Part shown: in pieces, positions 35,250 through 43,797 of the stretch | Numbering within the stretch: position 1 is the first letter of the stretch | Layout of the letters: every line of letters begins with the position of its first letter | NCBI GenBank assembly: GCA_035293765.1 | Contig: DATGMF010000036.1 | Location: 1-64,000, forward strand | DNA length: 64,000 nt | Reading direction: 5' to 3' | Source of the DNA: DASRHT01 sp035293765 | GTDB lineage: Bacteria; Chloroflexota; Ktedonobacteria; Ktedonobacterales; Ktedonobacteraceae | Translations under genes and position numbers: made by a program | Notes under the pieces: generated by a model | Databases searched by the model: none | What the model was told of the DNA's origin: nothing | The model's input: the letters and a program-made list of their open reading frames with translations, nothing else

Positions 35250-37019
35250 ATGCATGAGCCTCGGCAGTCTGATAAACGGGCGCAAGTTGCAATCAGTGAT
35301 TTTACAGCCATGTTACAGGAACTGACACGCCCGCAAGCGTTTCCATTCGTCTTACCCAATGGATCGTCCGTTGCTCTTATCCAAACGCATGCCTCGGCTG
35401 TTTTACTGACGCCTGACCGTGTCTATAAACTGAAGAAGCCACAGGATTTTGGCTTCTTTGACTACTCAACTCCTGCACTGCGTCGCCATTTCTGTCAGCA
35501 AGAGGTACTGCTGAACAGACCGCTCGCGCCGCACATCTATCTTGGCGTTGCCCCTGTGCTGGCTTTTCTTGAGGGACACTATCGTTTTGGTCCCATCGTT
35601 CCGCCGGAGGAAGCACCTCTACCAGAGTCAACATTCGCAGATGGCACTGTCGTGGATTATGCTGTGGTAATGGTGCGCCTTCCCGACGCGGCTCTGCTGG
35701 AAACCTGGGTACAAACGGGCAAGGCTGATCTTCCGCTCCTTGGAGAGATTGCTCGCTTTGTGGCAAACTTTCACGCAACGACCCATACCGATGAGCATAT
35801 AACTAGCTTTGGCAACCTGGATGTGATTCGGGGAAACTGGGAGGAGAACTTTGCGCAGATGCAGCCTTATATCGGTCGTACGCTTAATAAGGCTATATAC
35901 GATCATATCGTAGCATATGTTCACAGCTTTCTCGAAGCGCGCACAGCCCTCTTTGATAGCCGGGTCCGTGAAGGGCGCATTCGTGACTGCCATGGAGATT
36001 TACGCCTGCAACACGTCTATATCCTGGATCATACACAGAGATCCCCTCACAGCGGGAGGCAATTCGCGATTCTGGATCGGATCGAATTCAATGAACGTTT
36101 TCGTTATAGCGATGTGGCTGGCGAAATCGCTTTTCTGGCGATGGAACTGGATCTTGCCAGTCGTTCTGATTTGGCGCGGAGTTTTGTCGATGCCTACAGT
36201 GCGGAAACTGGTGATGAGACTTTGCGCGAGCTCCTCCCTTTCTATCTATGCTATCGGGCCTGCGTTCGTGGCAAAGTGCTCTCCTTTCAATTAGACGAAC
36301 CGGAGATTTCCGAAGTTCAATGTGAGGTCTCAGGTCAACAAGCCTCAGTATTGTTCTCATTAGCTGCCCACTATGCAAGTGGGCCTACGAGATCTATACT
36401 GGTCATGATTGGTGGCTTGATGGGTACAGGAAAAAGCACGGTAGCACATGTACTTCAGCGGGAATCAGGATGGGTGCTCCGCTCTTCAGATAGCCTGCGT
36501 AAACGGCTCGCGCAGCTTGATCCAGAGCAGCCACAGGCAGATGCCTTCGGTTGGGGCGTCTATCGCCCTGAGTGGACGGCTCGTACCTACCAGGCGCTGC
36601 GAACAGAGGCGGGGGCAGCGCTTGCCACTGGTCGCAGTGTACTGCTCGATGCCTCCTTTATGCGCAGAACTGACCGCCAGATGATTGCTTGTGAAGCGAG
36701 GGCGCACGGGGCTGCGGTCTTGTTTGTCGAGTGCGTGTGTCCGCGCGAGACGGCGCTTCAGCGGCTGGCACATCGTTGGAATGCGCGCGCGGGGGCTGGG
36801 CAACCTCTTACGAACATGGCATCACTTGCTTCTGATGGCCGGCCAGACCTCTATGAGAAACAATCCACCATGTGGGAAGCCTTTGCTTCCAGTGAGGAAC
36901 CTGATGTGCAGCACATCGTGTTGACAACAACACAGCCTGTATCTCATAGTTGTGAGCAAGTGCTCGATGTCCTCGGTATGCCGCGTTTGCTCTGTTGGCT
37001 TGAGCGGGAAGTCAGATAG
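35250..37019 (+). CDS. Aminoglycoside-phosphotransferase-like / P-loop kinase fusion protein
   Basis: A 589-residue protein of two parts. The N-terminal part (to about residue 370) is of the APH/choline-kinase type: RIRDCHGDLRLQHVYI is the catalytic HGD loop and ILDRIEFNERFRYSD the metal-binding DRxEF-like loop. The C-terminal part is a P-loop kinase domain with GGLMGTGKSTVAHVL and LLDASFMRRTDR. The same fusion is found in mycobacterial Rv2004c, a DosR-regulon member of unknown substrate. The ATG at 35250 has AGGGGAG nine bases upstream. It is transcribed away from the acyl-CoA synthetase gene and has no TGTGA repeats in its own orientation. Confidence 0.85.
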   Translation: MHEPRQSDKRAQVAISDFTAMLQELTRPQAFPFVLPNGSSVALIQTHASAVLLTPDRVYKLKKPQDFGFFDYSTPALRRHFCQQEVLLNRPLAPHIYLGVAPVLAFLEGHYRFGPIVPPEEAPLPESTFADGTVVDYAVVMVRLPDAALLETWVQTGKADLPLLGEIARFVANFHATTHTDEHITSFGNLDVIRGNWEENFAQMQPYIGRTLNKAIYDHIVAYVHSFLEARTALFDSRVREGRIRDCHGDLRLQHVYILDHTQRSPHSGRQFAILDRIEFNERFRYSDVAGEIAFLAMELDLASRSDLARSFVDAYSAETGDETLRELLPFYLCYRACVRGKVLSFQLDEPEISEVQCEVSGQQASVLFSLAAHYASGPTRSILVMIGGLMGTGKSTVAHVLQRESGWVLRSSDSLRKRLAQLDPEQPQADAFGWGVYRPEWTARTYQALRTEAGAALATGRSVLLDASFMRRTDRQMIACEARAHGAAVLFVECVCPRETALQRLAHRWNARAGAGQPLTNMASLASDGRPDLYEKQSTMWEAFASSEEPDVQHIVLTTTQPVSHSCEQVLDVLGMPRLLCWLEREVR

Positions 37020-37058
37020 GACTCAGAAGAGAAGACTTCCAAGTCTCTGTCTGGCTTC

Positions 37059-38063
37059 TCAAGGCAGGTACGGATCGAACGAGTTGAGCGTCTTCATGTA
37101 GTTTGCTCGCTCGAAGGCTGCCGGTTCTGCGACTGCACGCCGGCTCATACTGCCCTGCATTTGTCTAATAGATGCATATTCGTGCTCTTCCATCCAGCGG
37201 TGCAACTCTCTCAGAAGATGGGGAAGCCGATCAATGCCTGCTTTGAGCAGTTCAGAAGTCATCATCGCCACCTTTGCTCCTGCCATCATCGCTTTGAGCA
37301 CATCTCTCGCAATATGAACGCCACTACTGAGAGCAAAATCGGCGTTGACGTGCCCGTAGAGCAGCGCAATCCAGTGCAGCGGGAGATGCAAATCGCGGGA
37401 GGTACTCAGTTCCAGGTGGGGAGCTACCTCCAGCGTTTCCAGATCGAAATCTGGCTGGTAAAAACGGTTAAAAAGCACCAGACTATTTGCTCCCGCCTCG
37501 ACCAGTTGCCTTGCCGTGTAGGGGAGCGCGGTGAAAAAGGGACTGAGCTTAACCGCAATGGGAATTTTTATCGCGGCCCGCACATCCCTGACCAGGCAGA
37601 TATAACTGTCCTCCAGTTCCGCGCTGGAAAGCTCCGGGTCGGTCGGCAGGTAATAGATGTTCAGTTCCAGGGCATCGGCTCCCGCTTGCTCTATGTTGTG
37701 GGCATGGCGTATCCAGCCGCCCGATGAGATGCCGTTCAGGCTGCCAATGATCGGAATATCTACAGCCTGTTTCACCTTATAGAGGTGTTCCAGGTAGGCT
37801 TCTGGCCCTCTGTTATAGTGCTCCAGATCGGGAAAGTAGCTCAAAGACTCAGCATAGCTGTGCGTCCCGCGACTCAAGTAATGATCAAGTTCATAGCTTT
37901 CATGTGTGATCTGCTCCTCAAACAAAGAGTACATCACAACGGCGCCTGCTCCAGCATCTTCTAAGCGACGCACGCGGTCAAGCTTCTTGGAAAGCGGCGA
38001 CGCTGAAGCAACCACCGGGCTCTTCAGGTGAAGCCCGAGATAGGTGGTGGTAAGATCAGGCAT
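37059..38063 (-). CDS. Dihydroorotate-dehydrogenase-like flavoprotein next to PFOR
   Basis: A 334-residue TIM-barrel FMN protein (MPDLTTTYLGLHLKSPVVAS ... IIGSLNG, LELNIYYLP, VKLSPFF, VLFNRFYQPD, SSGVHIARDVLKAMMAGA) of the DHOD/PreA class. Homologues are often encoded beside NifJ-type PFOR and their true substrate is unsettled; a pyrimidine role is not implied. The start at 38063 overlaps the PFOR stop (ATG at 38063-38061, TGA at 38058-38056). The ribosome site is the GAGGAGGAG at the end of PFOR, which also encodes that protein's glutamate tail. Confidence 0.85.
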   Translation of the reverse strand: MPDLTTTYLGLHLKSPVVASASPLSKKLDRVRRLEDAGAGAVVMYSLFEEQITHESYELDHYLSRGTHSYAESLSYFPDLEHYNRGPEAYLEHLYKVKQAVDIPIIGSLNGISSGGWIRHAHNIEQAGADALELNIYYLPTDPELSSAELEDSYICLVRDVRAAIKIPIAVKLSPFFTALPYTARQLVEAGANSLVLFNRFYQPDFDLETLEVAPHLELSTSRDLHLPLHWIALLYGHVNADFALSSGVHIARDVLKAMMAGAKVAMMTSELLKAGIDRLPHLLRELHRWMEEHEYASIRQMQGSMSRRAVAEPAAFERANYMKTLNSFDPYLP

Positions 38064-41000
38064 GATGGTGCTCCTCCTCTTCATGATGTGACTGAACTGC
38101 TAGTTGCTGATACTGCTCCCAGCGGTCCTGCACATCGCGTTGAGCCTGTTCCATGAGGGTTTCGGCGCGCTGCTCGTCATTTTGCAGCAGCATGCGATAG
38201 CGCGTCTCGTTATAGGCATAGTGTTCCAGGGGCAGTGTTGGCGCTTTGGAATCGAGCGTCAACGGGTTTTTGCCGCTCTGTGCCAGTTCTGGATTGTAGC
38301 GGTACAGCGGCCAATAGCCCGTCTGGACGGCCAGCTTTTGTTGGTCCAGTCCCTTCTTCATGTCGATGCCATGGGCGATGCAGTGGCTGTAGGCGATGAT
38401 GAGTGAGGGGCCATCGTAGGCTTCAGCTTCCAGGAAGGCGCGCAGCGTTTGCTGATCGTTGGCGCCCATCGCAACATGTGCAACATAGACGCTCCCATAG
38501 GCCATTGCCAGCATGCCCAGATCTTTCTTGGGCAGCGCTTTGCCCCGTGCCGCGAATTTAGCGACGGCGGCTCGTGGCGTGGATTTTGAGGCTTGCCCTC
38601 CTGTATTGGAATAGACCTCTGTATCCAGCACCAGCACGTTGACGTTGCACCCAGAAGCCAGCACATGATCCAGTCCACCAAAGCCAATGTCATACGCCCA
38701 CCCATCACCGCCGATGATCCAGACACTTTTCTTCACAAAGGCATCTGCCAGGCTAAGTAAGTGCTGGACGCGCGTGCGCTGCTCTTGCAGGTCGTCCTGG
38801 TGTTCAGCCTGGGTGGACGCTTCTTGCAGGCTGTACTGGAGCCGATGTTTGAGCTGCGCCACCCGTTCCCGCTGCGCCCATATTTCGGCTGCTGTAGCTT
38901 GAGTGGCAGTCAGCAAATCTTCTACCAGATGCACACCAACGATATCGCTACATTGCGAGAGCAGTTCACTGGCGTACTCAAGCTGTTTATCCAGTGCAAT
39001 GCGCATGCCCAGGCCAAACTCGGCATTATCTTCAAACAACGAGTTGGACCACGCTGGTCCTCTTTGCTCACAGTTCATTGTCCAGGGCGTCGTGGGCAGG
39101 TTGCCGCCATAAATGGAGGAGCAGCCCGTCGCGTTGGCAACCAGCATCCTATCACCAAACAATTGGGTGGCGAGCTTGATATAAGGGGTCTCGCCACACC
39201 CAGAGCATGCCCCCGAGAACTCGAACAATGGGAGGAGCAACTGCGTGTCTTTGATGGCTGCCATATTCAGGCGCGTTGGATCGACATCTGGTAAGGTCTG
39301 GAAGAACTCCCAATTGGTCTTTTCGCGTTCGCGCAACGGTGGTTGCGGAGCCATGTTGATGGCTTTGCGTCCGACCTGTTGTTTATGCTTCACCGGGCAT
39401 GCTTCGACACAGAGAGCACAGCCCGTACAATCTTCAGGGGAGACCTGGAGCGTATAGCGCATGCCAGGAAACTCCTTGAAGTGGGCATCAGTGGTCAAAA
39501 ACGTCTCGGGAGCATCAGCCAGCAAAGCCGGATCATAGACCTTTTCGCGGATGACGGCATGTGGACAGACCATCACACACTTGCCACATTGAATGCAGAT
39601 ATCCGGGTCCCAGACAGGAATCTCCAGGGCGATGTTGCGCTTCTCCCAACACGCGGTCCCTGAAGGATAGGTGCCATCGACAGGCAAAGCGCTCACGGGG
39701 AGCGTATCGCCCTCTCCAGCGATCATGGGACCAAGCACCTGGCGGACGAAATCGGGCGCTTCTTGCGCGACAGGAGGACGCCGTTTGAGCATTGGCAGGG
39801 CAATAGGGACATGGAGCGACGCCGGGACAGGTGCCGCGTCCTCGTTTCTCTCTCCTCCTCCTTCTGCTATCTGTGGGAGGGTTTCCTTCATGAAGATGGG
39901 CACCTCATAGAGATGGGCCAGCGTCTCATCGACCGCACGGAAGTTGCGCTGAACGACGGCTTCCCCGCGCTTGCTATACGTTTTCTTGATGCTTTGCTTG
40001 ATATGTGCAATCGCCTCTTCTTTTGGTAAGACGCCACTGAGTGCAAAGAAACAGGTCTGCATGACCGTATTAATGCGCCCCCCCATGCCTGTCTCGCTGG
40101 CTACCTTATGTGCATTTATCACATAGCAACGCAGTTGTTTTTCGATGATCGCTTGCTGCACCTCCTGGGGCAAATGGTCCCAGGTCTGCTCCGGTCCATA
40201 GAGGCTATCGAGCAGGAAGACTCCGCCTGGTCTGACATACTTGAGCACGTCGAAGCGCTCCAGGAGCGCAAATTGATGGCAGGCCACAAAGTTTGCCTGA
40301 TCGACACCGATCAGGTAGGGAGCATGGAGAGGCTGTGGTCCAAAGCGCAGATGCGAGATGGTCACCGATCCTGATTTCTTCGAATCATAGACAAAGTAGC
40401 CCTGAGCATAGTTCTCGGTCTCCTCGCCGATGATCTTGATCGAGTTTTTGTTAGCTCCCACGGTCCCATCGGAACCCAGACCCCAGAAGACGCATTGGAC
40501 CGTATCATGGTGCTCGATAGAGAAAGTGGGATCATAGGCCAGACTGCTGTGAGTCACATCATCGTTGATACCAATGGTAAAATGATTTTTGGGATCGCTC
40601 TGACAAAGTTCGTCAAAAATGCCCTTCACCATTGCGGGAGTAAACTCCTTCGAGGAAAGACCATAGCGTCCACCGATGATACGGGGATGGAGCGCCTCTC
40701 CGTTGTTTATCTCCCTTCTTTCGTTGAGCGCTGTCACCACATCAAGGTAGAGTGGTTCCCCGATGCTTCCTGGCTCTTTCGTGCGATCCAGCACGGCAAT
40801 GGCCTTGACCGTTGATGGGAGTGCTTGCAGGAAGTGCTCAATCGAGAATGGCCGGAATAAACGCACATTGACAACGCCCACTTTCTCGCCCTGCTCCACG
40901 AGAGCGTCAACCGTTGTCTGAACCGTTTCTGCTCCCGATCCCATCAAGATAATCACGCGTTCGGCATCTGGCGCGCCCACATAGTCGAACACATGATAGT

Positions 41001-41769
41001 GTCGGCCAACCAGCGCGGCGAAGCGATCCATGGTTTGCTGAACAAGGGCCGGGCATGCCTGGTAATAGGTATTGACACTTTCACGCGCTTGAAAGTAGAC
41101 ATCAGGATTGTGTGCGGTCCCTCGAATGAAGGGATGATCAGGTGAGAGCGCACGCGCCCGGTGTGCCTGGACTAATGCATCGTCGATCATCGCTCCGATG
41201 TCTTCGCGGCTCAGTTGTTCAATCTTATTAATTTCGTGCGAAGTGCGGAAACCATCGAAGAAGTGAAGAAAAGGCACACGCGTCTTGAGCGTGGACGCAT
41301 GGGCGATCAGGGCCAGGTCTTGAGCTTCCTGCACAGAGCTGGAGGCAAGCAACGCGAGGCCGGTGGCACGGGTTGCCATCACATCAGAATGATCGCCGAA
41401 GATGGAAAGCCCCTGGGTGGCGAGTGAACGGGCAGCCACATGAAATACCATCGGTGTCAGTTCCCCAGCGATCTTGTACATATTGGGGATCATGAGGAGC
41501 AGACCTTGCGAGGCGGTGAAGGTCGTGGCTAACGCTCCTGTCTGGAGGGCACCATGAAGTGCTCCGGCAGCGCCGCCCTCTGACTGCATTTCTACCACAA
41601 GCGGGACCGTGCCCCAAAGATTGCCGCGTCCTGCCGCCGACCAGGCATCGGCCAGTTCTCCCATTGGGGTCGATGGGGTGATGGGGTAGATCGCGATCAC
41701 CTCGCTCAAAGCGTAGGCAATGTTCGCAACGGCCTCATTGCCCTCGACGGTTATCCAGGTGCGTTCCAT
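38056..41769 (-). CDS. nifJ: Pyruvate:ferredoxin (flavodoxin) oxidoreductase
   Basis: A homodimer-type, single-chain PFOR of about 1237 residues that converts pyruvate and CoA to acetyl-CoA and CO2, reducing flavodoxin or ferredoxin. Domains I-II at the N-terminus (YPITPSTPMGELAD), a CoA-binding region, an inserted ferredoxin domain with two [4Fe-4S] motifs (CIQCGKCVMVCP and CTGCALCVEACP), and the TPP domain (CSGCGETPY, GCSSIYGGNLPTTPW, GGDGWAYDIGFGGLDHVLASG). The start at 41769 has GGAGGG. The C-terminus ends in an unusual HHEEEEHHHA tail. The flavodoxin gene lies 41 bp upstream, the DHOD-like gene overlaps downstream; together they form a clear operon. Confidence 0.95.
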   Translation of the reverse strand: MERTWITVEGNEAVANIAYALSEVIAIYPITPSTPMGELADAWSAAGRGNLWGTVPLVVEMQSEGGAAGALHGALQTGALATTFTASQGLLLMIPNMYKIAGELTPMVFHVAARSLATQGLSIFGDHSDVMATRATGLALLASSSVQEAQDLALIAHASTLKTRVPFLHFFDGFRTSHEINKIEQLSREDIGAMIDDALVQAHRARALSPDHPFIRGTAHNPDVYFQARESVNTYYQACPALVQQTMDRFAALVGRHYHVFDYVGAPDAERVIILMGSGAETVQTTVDALVEQGEKVGVVNVRLFRPFSIEHFLQALPSTVKAIAVLDRTKEPGSIGEPLYLDVVTALNERREINNGEALHPRIIGGRYGLSSKEFTPAMVKGIFDELCQSDPKNHFTIGINDDVTHSSLAYDPTFSIEHHDTVQCVFWGLGSDGTVGANKNSIKIIGEETENYAQGYFVYDSKKSGSVTISHLRFGPQPLHAPYLIGVDQANFVACHQFALLERFDVLKYVRPGGVFLLDSLYGPEQTWDHLPQEVQQAIIEKQLRCYVINAHKVASETGMGGRINTVMQTCFFALSGVLPKEEAIAHIKQSIKKTYSKRGEAVVQRNFRAVDETLAHLYEVPIFMKETLPQIAEGGGERNEDAAPVPASLHVPIALPMLKRRPPVAQEAPDFVRQVLGPMIAGEGDTLPVSALPVDGTYPSGTACWEKRNIALEIPVWDPDICIQCGKCVMVCPHAVIREKVYDPALLADAPETFLTTDAHFKEFPGMRYTLQVSPEDCTGCALCVEACPVKHKQQVGRKAINMAPQPPLREREKTNWEFFQTLPDVDPTRLNMAAIKDTQLLLPLFEFSGACSGCGETPYIKLATQLFGDRMLVANATGCSSIYGGNLPTTPWTMNCEQRGPAWSNSLFEDNAEFGLGMRIALDKQLEYASELLSQCSDIVGVHLVEDLLTATQATAAEIWAQRERVAQLKHRLQYSLQEASTQAEHQDDLQEQRTRVQHLLSLADAFVKKSVWIIGGDGWAYDIGFGGLDHVLASGCNVNVLVLDTEVYSNTGGQASKSTPRAAVAKFAARGKALPKKDLGMLAMAYGSVYVAHVAMGANDQQTLRAFLEAEAYDGPSLIIAYSHCIAHGIDMKKGLDQQKLAVQTGYWPLYRYNPELAQSGKNPLTLDSKAPTLPLEHYAYNETRYRMLLQNDEQRAETLMEQAQRDVQDRWEQYQQLAVQSHHEEEEHHHA

Positions 41770-41810
41770 ATCACCCTCCAAACGGAAGCTGCGCTTTACT
41801 CTTCCTCATA

Positions 41811-42299
41811 CTATGCATTTTGTTTCTCTGCAAGTTGGGCATGAAACATCTCAAACCGCTCTATAATCTGGCGAGTCCATCGTTCGGCTCGTTCCAGTTC
41901 TCCCTCTTCCAGGGGACCTTCTCTGTCAACCACAAAAAAGCTTTTTGCAGGCAAGAGGAGGTTAGCTCCCGCTTTTTCCAACCTGTTGGCAAGAACCGTG
42001 GAGGCGGAGCCGGACAGCAGGCGAGACATGCGATAACGGGTATCGAATACAGCCACTGCCAGACCTTCAAATGAGCGATCAAGGAGATGCTCTACGAAAG
42101 CGCGCATTGCAGGCGCAAGCCCATGAAGCTGAGTCGGGCAACCAAGAATCAGCAGATCCACGCCTTGAGTGTCCAGGGCATGCACTTCTGATACGTTAAG
42201 ACACCTCACTGTTCCAGAGGTTTGCAGGGCACTGGTAATGGCTCCAGCAATCTGCTGCGTGTTGCCAAATGCTGAATCATAGATAATCAGTGTGTTCAT
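41811..42299 (-). CDS. Flavodoxin-domain protein, likely PFOR electron acceptor
   Basis: A 162-residue flavodoxin-like protein: the FMN phosphate loop is YDSAFGNTQQIA (residues 8-19), with GCPTQLHGLAPAMRAF and AVFDTRYRMSRLLSGSAS. As first gene before PFOR it is probably the enzyme's electron carrier, although such flavodoxin-domain proteins can also be oxygen- or stress-linked reductases. The ATG has AAGGAG about 11 bases upstream. A three-copy TGTGA cluster with a suitable -10 drives the operon. Confidence 0.85.
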   Translation of the reverse strand: MNTLIIYDSAFGNTQQIAGAITSALQTSGTVRCLNVSEVHALDTQGVDLLILGCPTQLHGLAPAMRAFVEHLLDRSFEGLAVAVFDTRYRMSRLLSGSASTVLANRLEKAGANLLLPAKSFFVVDREGPLEEGELERAERWTRQIIERFEMFHAQLAEKQNA

Positions 42300-42388
42300 A
42301 CTATGACACTCCTTCCTGGCTGTGGCGAGACCATCGATGAAACGTTGTACCGACTAGAGCGTCCGGCTCAAACTATTGCTTGCTCTCA

Positions 42389-42453
42389 AGTGTATTTCTG
42401 ATGGCTCTCAATGGCATCACAGGAAAAATATGGGAACTCACAACTCTCTCACA
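42389..42453 (-). promoter_or_regulatory. TGTGA cluster and -10 for the flavodoxin-PFOR-DHOD operon
   Basis: TCACA starts at 42417, 42438 and 42449 (steps 21, 11), all perfect. In coding orientation TACACT (42389-42394) begins 22 nt after the last TGTGA. Confidence 0.6.
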
Positions 42454-42488
42454 GATCAGTTGATCCTCATGCTCGGCACAGCAAAGAG

Positions 42489-42536
42489 GGTGAGATAGGC
42501 GTTACTCCATTGTGAGAGAAAATCACGGTCTTGTGA
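42489..42536 (+). promoter_or_regulatory. TGTGA cluster facing the P-type ATPase remnant
   Basis: GGTGA at 42489 and TGTGA at 42511 and 42532 (steps 22, 21) read towards the broken ATPase gene on the plus strand. No good -10 follows at the usual distance. Confidence 0.4.
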
Positions 42537-42576
42537 TCGTTTTGAGAAATCTCCCCGTTCTCCTTCTTAAGAAGAT

Positions 42577-43044
42577 CTATTGAATATGCAAAAGCAGAGC
42601 AGACACATGTGTTTGCTCGCCTGTCCCCTGAAGCCGCAACGCTGGAATATCAGCTTGATTCGCAATTTTAGGGTCTTTATTGGCCCGATCAGCTCCATTT
42701 TTGATTTTCTCACCTTTTTCATCATGCTGGCGATCTTCCATGCCTCCGCACCACTCTTCCACACGGGGTGGTTTGTTGAATCGCTGGCGACACAAACGCT
42801 GGTGCTCTTCATTATTCGCACGGCGGGCAACTCGTTGCGTAGCCGTCCAAGTAGACCACTGGCAGCCACGACCTTGCTCATCGTTGCCATCGGGATCGTT
42901 CTGCCGTTCTCGCCGTTGGCTGGCTATCTCGGCTTTACCCCGTTACCAGCGCTCTACTTCCTCTTCCTCGTAGTGATGACAGTGACGTATCTCGTGCTTG
43001 TCGAGATCGTGAAGCGTCGATTGATGCGACAGATGGCGCAATAA
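42577..43044 (+). pseudogene. Remnant of an MgtA-like P-type cation ATPase
   Basis: Two pieces survive. The first (about 42577-42638) reads EYAKAEQTHVFARLSPE, the end of the phosphorylation domain of Mg2+-type P-ATPases (pattern VFARxSPEQK). It then breaks off and, one frame over, the C-terminal membrane domain follows (RWNISLIRNF, IGPISSIFDFLTFF, FHTGWFVESLATQTLVLFIIRT, RPSRPLAATTLLIV) to the stop at 43044. The catalytic DKTGT and GDGxNDxPAL motifs are gone, about 150 residues having been lost at the join. It cannot pump ions. Its upstream TGTGA repeats remain. The DosR regulon also has a P-type ATPase (CtpF), so this was probably a regulon member. Confidence 0.75.
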
Positions 43045-43070
43045 GCCTCCATTAGAACAAACTTCAGTGT

Positions 43071-43144
43071 TGTGAGGATATCGTGAGATGCATATCCCGA
43101 AGGGTGAGCAGGTTGTGATGTGCCCACGCTACGCTTCATATAAC
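43071..43144 (+). promoter_or_regulatory. Four-copy TGTGA operator and -10 before the lipoprotein-HdeD operon
   Basis: TGTGA, CGTGA, GGTGA and TGTGA start at 43071, 43082, 43103 and 43114 (steps 11, 21, 11), the same geometry as before the OsmC gene but on the other strand. TATAAC (43139-43144) begins 20 nt after the last copy. This is the clearest plus-strand example. Confidence 0.7.
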
Positions 43145-43238
43145 AACGTTTTTACCGTCTGATACGGGTGGATTTGAAACAGTAACTCACCTATCGTATC
43201 AAGCGAATTTGTTGAAGGGCAAGAAGAAGAGGCGCTTT

Positions 43239-43739
43239 ATGCCACAGTCATGTACAACGTGTCTTATAAGATATCGTGCCTTAGTGATACTCATCCTGGC
43301 TCTGGCTAGTCTGCTCGTGGCTTGTGCTGGATTGTCACCATCGTTGGACCCAGCGGGAACCTCTACGCAAGACCCGCCCATCCCACAACTCACCGAAGCG
43401 ACGCGTGGCATTCTGGACACAACGGGAACCGTTCCACAAAGCTTTATTGAGCAACTACGGTCGCAATCAGATGAGGTGCAGGCACACGGATATCAAATCG
43501 CCGTCGTGTTTTTCAATAACCTGGCAAGCGATCCACATCAGTTTGCCACCCAGGTCTTTAATACCAACCGCATCGAGTACGCAAGAGGGCAACTCATCAA
43601 CGAACAAACGGACTTCAATAAGTGGTTGTTGACGCAGATTCCCATGAACCTGTTCTATCATCCTGTGCAGATTTTGGGATCAAATACTAACCCATCTGGG
43701 CCTATCCCGGTTCCAACCTATGTAGCGCCTACGCCATAA
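43239..43739 (+). CDS. Lipoprotein with a partial TPM-like domain
   Basis: A 166-residue protein with a lipoprotein signal: a hydrophobic stretch ending LASLLVACAG, whose cysteine would be lipidated. The segment ILDTTGTVPQSFIEQLRS followed by YQIAVVFFNNL and QFATQVFNTNRI resembles the first half of a TPM_phosphatase domain. The expected second half (G-DNGVLLLI...) is absent and is replaced by NEQTDFNKWLLTQIP and a proline-rich end. It may be truncated or divergent; function unknown. The ATG at 43239 has AGAGG upstream; a TTG at 43209 is less likely. It is the first gene after the four-copy TGTGA operator. Confidence 0.6.
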   Translation: MPQSCTTCLIRYRALVILILALASLLVACAGLSPSLDPAGTSTQDPPIPQLTEATRGILDTTGTVPQSFIEQLRSQSDEVQAHGYQIAVVFFNNLASDPHQFATQVFNTNRIEYARGQLINEQTDFNKWLLTQIPMNLFYHPVQILGSNTNPSGPIPVPTYVAPTP

Positions 43740-43797
43740 CTTTGGTCAGCTTGGAGAGATAGGCTCGTCCTTTCATGGTCTTATAAGGAGGAAAGAG

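Noticed and set aside
37059..38063. pyrD assignment for the DHOD-like gene
   Set aside because: The context is PFOR and flavodoxin, not pyrimidine synthesis, and such PFOR-linked homologues are not known to act on dihydroorotate.
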